From a virus: a DNA stretch of 47,018 nt. This document shows, piece by piece, positions 6,768 through 13,360 of this stretch (position 1 is its first letter; each line of letters begins with the position of its first letter). The translations under genes were made by a program, and so were the position numbers. Below the pieces are notes generated by a model, which saw only the letters and a list, made by a program, of their open reading frames with translations, searched no databases and was not told the origin of the DNA. Location of the stretch: IMG/VR virus record IMGVR_UViG_3300033052_000112, positions 1 through 47,018 of that record. One strand, 5' to 3'.

Positions 6768-6969
6768 TGGGTGGCGGGTCCTTGGGAGCGACAGCCGCCG
6801 CTGCAACGTCAGGCGACAACCCGGCATCCGGTGCGCATTCGGTCAGCAGCGTGCAAATCTCGCCGTCGAGTTCGACCATCTCGTTTGCATAGTGCTGCAT
6901 GAACTTGGCCAAACGCGCCTGACGCTTGCGCAGCTTGGCGAGTTCCAGCGCCTTCTTGTCCTTGTTCAT
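6760..6969 (-). CDS. small helical protein, 69 aa
   Basis: Highly charged helix from the N-terminus (MNKDKKALELAKLRKRQARL) to about residue 45, then an Ala/Pro tail. The ATG overlaps the spike stop as ATGA. It lies between tail-spike and lysis genes. Possibly a fibre assembly factor; no family is recognised. Confidence 0.6.
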   Translation of the reverse strand: MNKDKKALELAKLRKRQARLAKFMQHYANEMVELDGEICTLLTECAPDAGLSPDVAAAAVAPKDPPPNG

Positions 6970-8369
6970 CCGATCCTCCAGTTAGTGCCATCGCACCGCA
7001 CCGGCACGATGTTGGAGCCGCCCCCTGCGACCACCGCGTTGAACGTTGTAGAGTTGGCATCCGAGACGAAGTGACGAGCGCCCGCGCCGACGTTGGCAGG
7101 CGGGAAATTGAACGTCAGTTGCGCCACGGTAATGGGTGCGGGGTTGCGCGCATCAACACGGTTGTTGGTGCCCCCAACAACACGGCCTAATTCTTGGGTT
7201 ACGTCGTGCCCAAGGAAAGTGATGTTGTTGCCAGTCCCCCCGACGATAGCGCCAACGTAAGCAAGTTTTGATGTAGCAGAGAACGATGTGACTTCGACAG
7301 AATTATAATTCGCCGTCAGAGCAGCATCATTGTCTATCAGTGCCCCACAAACATCGCCAAACGATCCTATTTCTCCGCCACGCGAAGCCGATACTGTGAC
7401 GTAGTTGTAAGAAGTCGTCTGCCCAGTGCTTTGCGCACCAGAGATGAAGCAAGCCGCCTTCATGAACAGGTCAACGCTGGCTTGGATGACGTTATGCCGC
7501 GCGCCGTAGAGCAGCTTCACACCAAACAGGCAGTTGCGTGCCGTCACGCGGACATTGTTATGGGTTGACCAGCAATCTAGTGGTTCATGCACATTGTCTG
7601 CACGCACGACGCCAGTGTGTCCGCCAAACCCCGCGTTGCCTGCGTTCTTTTCACCCGCCAATGTAACAGCATCGGTCTGATAACCGTATGCTGTGATGCA
7701 GGCCGGTGACTGCGTGATGTTTACCGCAGTTACATTAAACTCCATGGGTGTGGAGTTCGTGTTGGACACGCGGTTAGCGTCTACCTGCAATGCCGTGATC
7801 TGGAGTGACGGAAGGCCCGTTGTGATCGTGGTGCCGCAGTCATGCACGTAAGCCTTGACCGAACCGCCCGTGTTCGTGTTCCACTCGATCAGACCGAACT
7901 GGCATTCCTTGAAGCCGGTAATCTCGACATCAAGTTTGACGTTCGTGCTGGAGCGAACCCAAATCGCGTTGCAGGTGCGGATAGCCGCATTGCTCTGCAT
8001 CTCGATCTTGGCCTGCACCGTTACATTGGTCTTGCCGTCAATGAAGATGCCAGCCTTGCCCGTCGTGGTGCCGGTGTAGTCGGCAAAGTCGAATTTGCCG
8101 GTTCCGGTCAGCATTCGCAGCGTACCGCCACCGATGAACCCGCCATTGTCAGGGATCGTCAGTTGCGAACCGAAGGCATAGGTCTTGGTCGGAGCGATAT
8201 AGACCAGCTTGCCGGTATTGAGTGCCGCCTGCAAAGCCGCCGCGTCATCTGTCGTGCCATTGCCCGCAGCGCCGCTCAAAACCGCGATGTCAACGAACGG
8301 CCAGACAATCGGAACTTCGGCGAGGACCTCGTCAACGATCAGAGATTTCAGGGCGGAATAATAGGTCAT
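6966..8369 (-). CDS. tail spike with pectate-lyase-type beta-helix, 467 aa
   Basis: Near residue 35 the phrase GAAGNGTTDDAAALQAALNTG is the start signature of the Pectate_lyase_3-type phage spike helix, followed by YIAPTKTYAFGSQLTIP. The central 300 residues are repetitive beta-strand turns. The last 40 residues (DANSTTFNAVVAGGGSN ... CDGTNWRIG) are nearly the same as the end of the following fibre gene. It has no T7 gp17-type anchor, so it probably attaches through the larger fibre or an adaptor. It may bind or degrade a surface polysaccharide; no catalytic residue can be assigned. Confidence 0.75.
   Translation of the reverse strand: MTYYSALKSLIVDEVLAEVPIVWPFVDIAVLSGAAGNGTTDDAAALQAALNTGKLVYIAPTKTYAFGSQLTIPDNGGFIGGGTLRMLTGTGKFDFADYTGTTTGKAGIFIDGKTNVTVQAKIEMQSNAAIRTCNAIWVRSSTNVKLDVEITGFKECQFGLIEWNTNTGGSVKAYVHDCGTTITTGLPSLQITALQVDANRVSNTNSTPMEFNVTAVNITQSPACITAYGYQTDAVTLAGEKNAGNAGFGGHTGVVRADNVHEPLDCWSTHNNVRVTARNCLFGVKLLYGARHNVIQASVDLFMKAACFISGAQSTGQTTSYNYVTVSASRGGEIGSFGDVCGALIDNDAALTANYNSVEVTSFSATSKLAYVGAIVGGTGNNITFLGHDVTQELGRVVGGTNNRVDARNPAPITVAQLTFNFPPANVGAGARHFVSDANSTTFNAVVAGGGSNIVPVRCDGTNWRIG
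6969..7080 (-). repeat. shared C-terminal fibre module, copy 1
   Basis: About 110 bases encode the end of the 467-residue spike. They are homologous to 8372-8485 at the end of the 724-residue fibre (protein pattern DAN-TTFN--VAGGGSN-VPV--DGTNW-IG). Confidence 0.7.
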
Positions 8370-10543
8370 TAGCCGATCTTCCAGTTGGTGCCATCGAACC
8401 AGACAGGGACGGCATTTGAGCCACCCCCGGCGACCGTGCTGTTGAAAGTGGTTGCATTGGCGTCAGTGACGCACATGCGCGCGCCAAGAGGCGCGGCACT
8501 CGGCAGTTGAGCAACGGTGTAGCTGAAACCCGACGAAGCCCCGGTGACGTGCCCACGCGAAGAGCAGGCAATCATCTCGTTGGGCAGTTGGCTTGCCCCG
8601 TCATAGGTAACATCAGACAGGAAGCCGTAAGGCATCTTGTTCCCGCCAGTCCCATCCCAGACATGACAGCCGATGAACTTTATGCCGCGCGGATAATTGG
8701 TGCCCGCGCTGCCCTGCATGATGCGGAAGCCGCTGTTGTTCGAATTGAACGCGCCAGTAGGATTGAAGGCATAGCAGCCAGTGAAAACAATCCGCTGGGT
8801 GTTCTTGCTGGCATCGAGAGGAGTTGTGTTTGGCGAGGCAGCGACGAAACCGCAGAAGCCGAATCGCTCAGACACACAACCTGAAACAGCGATGTCATGG
8901 GCGCAGTTTGCAAACTTGAAGCCGTAAGTTGTCGTCTCGCGCGTCGAGCAACCGGAAACCGCAAGGTTACTGTTGCCTTCAGTCAATGTCGCAGTGATTG
9001 CGCCAGAGAAGTCAAAGCCCTGGTCGACATCAGCCGCGATGCAACTGGACACCGTGGAATTGAGAACTTCCGCAAAGAGGAAGCCGCGCGAATACCGTTT
9101 CGCCAGCGAGCCAGAAAGACGGGTTTGCTGATCGCGTGAGATGTTACCGATGAAAGTGACGTGCTTTGCCGCAGTCAGATCAAAGCCATTTTGGCAATCA
9201 TTGGTCGGATCAGGCGAGGCCGCAACGATGCGATCGTGGCAGGTATTTCCCGATACCAAGGAATAGCGGAGCGAACGGAGGTAAAAGCCCGTCCCATTGC
9301 CATTCCCGAACGCACGGCAATTCGTGACTCGGATGTAATCGACGTAGGTAACGCCGACATTCGAGGACGCAATCTTAAGGCCGCCACGGCTGCTATCGTC
9401 AGCGCTTCCGGCATTCTCGACAGTGCCGAGATCGAAGGTGCAATTGTCGACAAAGCAACGCGACTGATCAATGATGGACAGCAGGAAAGCCTGCGTTGCC
9501 ATGACAGAGGTATTTGCCCACTTCAGATTTGCATTGCGCAAACCCTTGAACGTTGATGGAACCAACGCCGTCCCGATCGCATAGGTGCGGCCATTGCCAT
9601 CAACCACCCGGCCAGACTGCAGCGCACGCAGCATTGGCGTGTAGTCATCCGCCACACCATCGCCGACCGCGCCGAAATCTTCAGGGCTTACCGTGTCGCG
9701 CAGTTTGCTTTGCGCCGTGCGCGCAACCGCGTTGGTAAGGCTATGAATGAAGCCGACAAGAGCAGAGCCGCCAGAGACGGCAAGGCTTGCGTTTACGTCA
9801 GCTATGACATCGCCAGCGACACCATCAACCAGCGCCGCCAACATTGCCGCCGTGGCAATCTCAGCCTTTGGAACGGCGGAACCGCCAGAGCGGAGATAGA
9901 TGCGGAGGCGCTCATCCTCCCACGTTACGAACGTCTCGCCATCAGCCACGCCCGCAACACCAGCGTTAGCATCATCAAAGAGCAGACCGGCAGCAATCAG
10001 CGCAATGATTGTTGACAGCGTTTCAGCCAGGGCAGCACTTGCCGCAGCCGGTGCCGCAAAGTCGTCGACGGAGATTGTCGAAGGCGCGCCATCGTCAGCA
10101 AAGAACAGCGCCTTGTTCGCGCGATCGGTAGAGGCTGGAAGGACAAAGCCACCTTCATCGATCGGCGCACGCAATGCGCGGTCAGCCTCGCGCTTCAGTA
10201 TCTGATCACGCAAAGCGGCGCGGTCATTGGTGTTGTTGACCGCAGATGCCCGCCATGCAGAACCGTCCGCAAACGAAGTCTGTTGAACAAAGTCGACATC
10301 GAGATACGGGATGACCTTGACGCCCGAGGCAGGAGCCACTGCAAAGGTCACAGTTCCGGTCGACGGGACAGTCCCAGAAAATGAGACGGTGAAGCCGGTC
10401 GCTACCGTTTCAGTGCCATCCGTAGCCCTAAGCAGAACAGACACATCATCCGCCGCCAACGCTTGGAACGTGAAGGGAAACGAGGTCGTGGAGCCGTTAG
10501 CGGTGTATGGCCCCGAATATGCGTTGGTCGTGCTGACAGCCAT
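8369..10543 (-). CDS. tail fibre/spike with T7 gp17-like N-terminal anchor, 724 aa
   Basis: The N-terminal 130 residues (MAVSTTNAYSGPYTANGSTT, FPFTFQALAADDVSVLL, WRASAVNNTNDRAALRDQIL) match the T7 tail-fibre anchor domain that plugs into the podovirus tail. A helical linker is followed at about residue 290 by PEDFGAVGDGVADDYTPMLRAL, the start of a pectate-lyase-type beta-helix. The last 40 residues repeat the C-terminal module of the next gene (DANATTFNSTVAGGGSN ... FDGTNWKIG). It is the first gene after the regulatory motif at 10566-10603. Confidence 0.85.
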   Translation of the reverse strand: MAVSTTNAYSGPYTANGSTTSFPFTFQALAADDVSVLLRATDGTETVATGFTVSFSGTVPSTGTVTFAVAPASGVKVIPYLDVDFVQQTSFADGSAWRASAVNNTNDRAALRDQILKREADRALRAPIDEGGFVLPASTDRANKALFFADDGAPSTISVDDFAAPAAASAALAETLSTIIALIAAGLLFDDANAGVAGVADGETFVTWEDERLRIYLRSGGSAVPKAEIATAAMLAALVDGVAGDVIADVNASLAVSGGSALVGFIHSLTNAVARTAQSKLRDTVSPEDFGAVGDGVADDYTPMLRALQSGRVVDGNGRTYAIGTALVPSTFKGLRNANLKWANTSVMATQAFLLSIIDQSRCFVDNCTFDLGTVENAGSADDSSRGGLKIASSNVGVTYVDYIRVTNCRAFGNGNGTGFYLRSLRYSLVSGNTCHDRIVAASPDPTNDCQNGFDLTAAKHVTFIGNISRDQQTRLSGSLAKRYSRGFLFAEVLNSTVSSCIAADVDQGFDFSGAITATLTEGNSNLAVSGCSTRETTTYGFKFANCAHDIAVSGCVSERFGFCGFVAASPNTTPLDASKNTQRIVFTGCYAFNPTGAFNSNNSGFRIMQGSAGTNYPRGIKFIGCHVWDGTGGNKMPYGFLSDVTYDGASQLPNEMIACSSRGHVTGASSGFSYTVAQLPSAAPLGARMCVTDANATTFNSTVAGGGSNAVPVWFDGTNWKIG
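8372..8485 (-). repeat. shared C-terminal fibre module, copy 2
   Basis: Second copy of the module at 6969-7080. It could act in trimerisation or arise from domain duplication between adjacent fibre genes. Confidence 0.7.
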
Positions 10544-10565
10544 AGTAGCCCCACAGAAGGTTTCT

Positions 10566-10603
10566 GCGGGTTTACGGGGCAGCTAGGGGGGGTTGAATCG
10601 CCC
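10566..10603 (-). promoter_or_regulatory. late-operon motif, copy 1 (before tail fibre)
   Basis: On the minus strand it reads GCGATTCAAC then a C-run, CTAGC and GTAAACC. It stands in the 73-bp gap between the 117-residue gene and the tail fibre. The core 10-mer is identical to the copies at 25171-25180 and 29924-29933, all on the same strand and all just downstream of a stop codon. Function unknown. Confidence 0.55.
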
Positions 10604-10616
10604 GTCAGTCAGGGAG

Positions 10617-10970
10617 CTACCCCTTAGGATGCGCCTTTGCGAACTCGGCCATTATTCTGAGTGCAATGGCGGTAGGCCATGCTTCGGCGATTTGCGAGTT
10701 TGCGAGCTGGCAGTATTCCAGAACGCAGGCCCAATCAGGCTCTGAAAGCCGGACTGGCTCCATTTCCCGATATGCCCCGTCGCTTATGAAGGCCGCAACG
10801 ATCCGCTCAAGCGTGGCGGTATCGATGTGCGCCTGCGCCCGTGCTTCAGGATGCGCAGCAATAAGAGACTGGATGAAACTGGAAACGTCTTCCCCGCCGA
10901 CGTCGACAGTGAGATATCCGTCATGCTGCTTGTAGCCTTTGAACCTTCGCCAGAACGCGCGGATACTCAT
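10617..10970 (-). CDS. hypothetical protein paired with RHH regulator, 117 aa
   Basis: It is translated from an ATG that overlaps the RHH gene stop as ATGA. The N-terminus is basic (MSIRAFWRRFKGYKQ), and the rest is helical with an acidic middle (GAYREMEPVRLSEPDW). A small DNA-binding protein followed by an overlapping gene is the layout of toxin-antitoxin or immunity pairs, but no toxin motif is visible, so I leave the function open. Confidence 0.6.
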   Translation of the reverse strand: MSIRAFWRRFKGYKQHDGYLTVDVGGEDVSSFIQSLIAAHPEARAQAHIDTATLERIVAAFISDGAYREMEPVRLSEPDWACVLEYCQLANSQIAEAWPTAIALRIMAEFAKAHPKG

Positions 10971-11113
10971 CCTTTTGACAGACCTTTTTCGATGAGGCGG
11001 CGGATTGCCTCTGAGCGTGAAACGATGCGCTCCTTGAAGCGATAGTCGTCAATCCGATCCACAAGAGATTGCGGCATCGGGGTGATGATGCGGGGGTCTT
11101 TCTCTTCAGCCAT
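10967..11113 (-). CDS. ribbon-helix-helix (Arc/CopG-type) regulator, 48 aa
   Basis: The product begins MAEEKDPRIITPMPQSLVDR and continues IDDYRFKERIVSRSEAIRRL and IEKGLSKG: a beta-strand, then two helices with the S-R-S-E-A-I-R-R-L-I-E-K-G signature of RHH repressors. It is about the size of Arc. It is the first gene of a short leftward transcript. The predicted promoter puts +1 at or next to the ATG, and the palindrome at 11156-11175 lies just upstream and is a likely operator. It probably controls itself and the divergent plus-strand island. Confidence 0.8.
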   Translation of the reverse strand: MAEEKDPRIITPMPQSLVDRIDDYRFKERIVSRSEAIRRLIEKGLSKG

Positions 11114-11119
11114 GCCGGA

Positions 11120-11148
11120 CGGATACGAGAATATGCCCGCTATGTCAA
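11120..11148 (-). promoter_or_regulatory. promoter of the RHH gene
   Basis: The minus strand carries TTGACA (11148-11143), a 17-base spacer and TATCCG (11125-11120). Start-site geometry puts +1 at 11113, the A of the ATG, which implies a leaderless transcript. The -10 box is weak. Confidence 0.5.
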
Positions 11149-11155
11149 ATATGCT

Positions 11156-11175
11156 GTTGGCATAGGTATGCCAAC
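11156..11175. promoter_or_regulatory. palindromic operator between divergent units
   Basis: GTTGGCATAGGTATGCCAAC has two perfect 9-base arms around GG. Further TATGC/GCATA half-sites flank it. It lies just upstream of the RHH promoter and overlaps a possible rightward -35 box. Confidence 0.65.
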
Positions 11176-11185
11176 GACATACTTA
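11157..11185 (+). promoter_or_regulatory. possible rightward promoter of the island
   Basis: TTGGCA (11157-11162), 17 bases, then TACTTA (11180-11185). The match is weak, but some promoter is needed for the plus-strand genes that start at 11255, and this one would be covered by the palindrome. Confidence 0.3.
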
Positions 11186-11254
11186 GCATAACAGAACGGC
11201 AGGGCGCTACCAACACCCCGCCGCTCTTAACCGCTAACGAGAGGCTTACTCGTC

Positions 11255-11368
11255 ATGGCTGAATTTGCTTTTACACCGCTGCAGTCCCCTTCGCCACTGG
11301 TTCCGAGCGACAGCGCCATCATCCGCGAGATTTTGGCGCAGCTTGTGAAGAACGGAGGGCGTAGCTGA
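11255..11368 (+). CDS. small hypothetical protein, 37 aa
   Basis: First gene of the plus-strand island. It has GAGG about ten bases before the ATG, begins MAEFAFTPLQSPSPLVPSDS and ends in a short helix (IIREILAQLVKNGGRS). Its stop overlaps the next start as TGATG. No family is recognised; the tight coupling is the main support. Confidence 0.5.
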   Translation: MAEFAFTPLQSPSPLVPSDSAIIREILAQLVKNGGRS

Positions 11369-11589
11369 TGCACCAGTTCAGCTTCATCCCCCAAAACCAC
11401 CTCGCCGCACGGGATCACTCAGGCCGGTTCTTAATGGTGGACATGGATGCTCGTCCTTCCTCGGGCAGGGTATGGGCCAAAGCCTTCGGAGCATGCCCGG
11501 AGATTACCACCGCCGCTGCGGCAATCCGTGATGGCATGCGCGTCCTTGGCGGCGTTGTCGGCTTCTACAGCGCGATAGGTGCATCATGA
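11368..11589 (+). CDS. small hypothetical protein, 73 aa
   Basis: The start is coupled to the preceding TGA. The product begins MHQFSFIPQNHLAARDHSGR and has a beta-rich first half (FLMVDMDARP). It ends in a mixed helix with a hydrophobic tail (VLGGVVGFYSAIGAS). Function unknown. It is part of the accessory island between the spike and internal-virion blocks. Confidence 0.55.
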   Translation: MHQFSFIPQNHLAARDHSGRFLMVDMDARPSSGRVWAKAFGACPEITTAAAAIRDGMRVLGGVVGFYSAIGAS

Positions 11590-11750
11590 CTGCCAAGGTC
11601 ATCCCCTTCGCTCCAAAGCCAAAACCCTTTGATCCCTTGGCTTTTGCCCCCGACGTCCCGCCTTTTGACAGGTCCAAACCAACCCATGTCCGCGCGTGGA
11701 ACACCATATGTGCGCTTGGCGCGTCCGAGTGCGCAAAGCGCGAACGCTGA
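11586..11750 (+). CDS. small Pro-rich hypothetical protein, 54 aa
   Basis: ATGA overlap with the upstream gene. The N-terminal half is Pro- and Phe-rich (VIPFAPKPKPFDPLAFAPDV), as in short linear binding peptides. The C-terminal half (THVRAWNTICALGASECAK) is helical with two Cys. No family is recognised. Confidence 0.5.
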   Translation: MTAKVIPFAPKPKPFDPLAFAPDVPPFDRSKPTHVRAWNTICALGASECAKRER

Positions 11751-11817
11751 CAACATCGGGCGATTCAAATGTCCGCGAACACAACCACTCTTCCGCTTCT
11801 CACGAAAGGAGGCCGTC

Positions 11818-12570
11818 ATGGCCGCTAAATCCGAAACCACTGAAATCGTCATTCCTCCGCTGATGCGCGGTGTCACTCGCATTCGCATCATCGGCCAGAC
11901 ACCCCTGTTCCAGAACCGCATGACTGCCAAGGTCAAGATGGGCTTGCTCGTCGGCTCACAGAAGAAGACCAAGGCGGAGCGCGCGGGCATCAAGCACCAT
12001 CCCATCGATGAGTACCGCGACAGTGCGGAAATCTTGGGCGATGGCCCCACTGCGCTCGGCCTGCGCATCGTTGCGCTCAAAGCGGCCATGTGCACGGCAG
12101 CGCTCGAAACGAAGGGTATCACCAAGACCTCCTGCCAGCGCCTGCTGTTCATGCCGGGGGAATTTGCCCCGCTCTATGGAACGCCGAAGCTCCGCATGGA
12201 CGTTGTACGCTCAGCAGATATCAACCGGACGCCCGACGTTCGTTCACGCGCCTACCTCGAACGGTGGGGCGCGGAGATCGAAATCCACCACGTTCTTCCG
12301 CAGATGCCCGTCAGCGCCGTAGTCACGCTGGCTTGCAATGCTGGCGTCCTCGTGGGGATCGGCGATTATCGACAAGAGAAGGGCAAAGGCGCGTTCGGCA
12401 GCTTCCGGGTTATTACTCCCGATACCGAAGATGCCGAATGGGATGATCTGGTCGCCAACCATGGCCGCGAGGCACAGTTGACTGCACTGGCAAACCCGGA
12501 GCCTGCTGATCGCGACACTGCCGATCTGCTCGAACACTACCAGAATGAACTGAAGCGGAGGGCGGCATGA
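11818..12570 (+). CDS. conserved-looking phage protein of unknown function, 250 aa
   Basis: The ATG at 11818 follows a perfect AGGAGG; the frame upstream to 11629 has no good start. The protein has a dense globular pattern: GVTRIRIIGQTPLFQNRM (about 17-34), KHHPIDEYRDSAE (about 60-72), LLFMPGEFAPLYGTPKLRMD (about 110-129) and VGIGDYRQEKGKGAFGSFRV (about 180-199). The repeated G-x-G and K-G-x-F-G-x-F phrase suggests nucleotide or nucleic-acid binding, but I cannot name a family. Its stop overlaps the next gene, so the two probably act together. Confidence 0.7.
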   Translation: MAAKSETTEIVIPPLMRGVTRIRIIGQTPLFQNRMTAKVKMGLLVGSQKKTKAERAGIKHHPIDEYRDSAEILGDGPTALGLRIVALKAAMCTAALETKGITKTSCQRLLFMPGEFAPLYGTPKLRMDVVRSADINRTPDVRSRAYLERWGAEIEIHHVLPQMPVSAVVTLACNAGVLVGIGDYRQEKGKGAFGSFRVITPDTEDAEWDDLVANHGREAQLTALANPEPADRDTADLLEHYQNELKRRAA

Positions 12571-13091
12571 TGGACAAGCCCAAGATGCGCTTCACCAAGG
12601 AACTGCGCCAGCAGATCGTGCAGGAGTTCGCCGAACGGAACGGCGGCGTATTCGATGCAGGCGCGTTCCTGTCCGAAGTCAATCAGGTCGGCGAGACGCA
12701 TCCGGCCTACGAGTGGTTCGAATGGAACGACCGGAAGGCCGCCCGTGAACACCGACTTGATCAGGCCAGATCGTTTGCGCAAGGTCTCCGCATTCGGTTC
12801 GAAGTCGAGACCGTGGAGCGCGGCAAGGTAACAGTTGTCAGCAGGGCAATGCCTCTGGTGATTTCGCCTGTCGCGACCCGCAGCACCGGGGGAGGCTATA
12901 AACTGGCCGACCCCAACGACCCAACGCATCTTGCCGAGCTTGCCCGCCAAGCAGCACAGCAACTGCGCTGGTTCAATGAGCGGTTCGAGGCCGCTCTGGC
13001 ATTTGCGGAGGTTCCTCTTGATGGGCTTATCGCGATTGTGGAGCGTCTCGAAGCCGCAGGTTCCGCGGGCTTGCCTGAGGCGGCGGAATAG
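12567..13091 (+). CDS. hypothetical protein, 174 aa, partner of the 250-aa protein
   Basis: It begins MMDKPKMRFTKELRQQIVQE. An N-terminal helical part (to about residue 70, with HPAYEWFEWNDRKAAREH) is followed by a beta-containing middle (RIRFEVETVERGKVTVVSRA), a hydrophobic stretch (MPLVISPVATR) and a long C-terminal helical region. The four-base overlap with the previous gene points to shared function. The N-terminal phrase is reminiscent of small phage proteins that bind DNA ends, but I would not assign a role. Confidence 0.65.
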   Translation: MMDKPKMRFTKELRQQIVQEFAERNGGVFDAGAFLSEVNQVGETHPAYEWFEWNDRKAAREHRLDQARSFAQGLRIRFEVETVERGKVTVVSRAMPLVISPVATRSTGGGYKLADPNDPTHLAELARQAAQQLRWFNERFEAALAFAEVPLDGLIAIVERLEAAGSAGLPEAAE

Positions 13092-13094
13092 GCA

Positions 13095-13312
13095 TGGCAG
13101 GCAAGGTGAGGCTTGGTACGGCGCGGTTGGGTAAGGCAGGCAAGGCGTGGCCAGGACTGACTTGGTGAGGGCTGGTCGGGCGAGATATCGCAGGCTAGGC
13201 AACGCGAGCTTAGGCAAGTTAAGGTTGGTCAAGGCAGGCACGGCATGGCTTGGCTAGGCCGGGCTTGGGCAGTCGGGGCAGGCTAGGCGAGGTCAGGCTT
13301 GATGAGTCGAGA
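13095..13312 (+). repeat. degenerate G-rich pentamer array
   Basis: About 220 bases are built of five-base units with GG in register (ggcat ggcag gcaag and so on) and occasional phase shifts. G greatly exceeds C on the plus strand. It follows the last gene of the island and precedes its terminator, so it would form most of the 3' UTR. The minus-strand ORF through it, rich in Pro and Leu, is a by-product of the repeat. Confidence 0.75.
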
Positions 13313-13337
13313 ACCGGCTTGGTACAACCAAGTGAGA

Positions 13338-13360
13338 GGGGTCGGGAAACCGGCCCCTTT
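13338..13360 (+). terminator. rho-independent terminator of the island
   Basis: GGGGTCGG and CCGGCCCC pair (one G-U) around a GAAA tetraloop and are followed by TTT. A small CTTGG/CCAAG hairpin precedes it at 13317-13331. It separates the plus-strand island from the convergent late gene. Confidence 0.8.

Noticed and set aside
12537-13241. 234-codon minus-strand ORF with Pro/Leu repeats across the pentamer array.
   Set aside because: It is created by the five-base repeat and antisense of the 174-residue gene; no start signal or domain.
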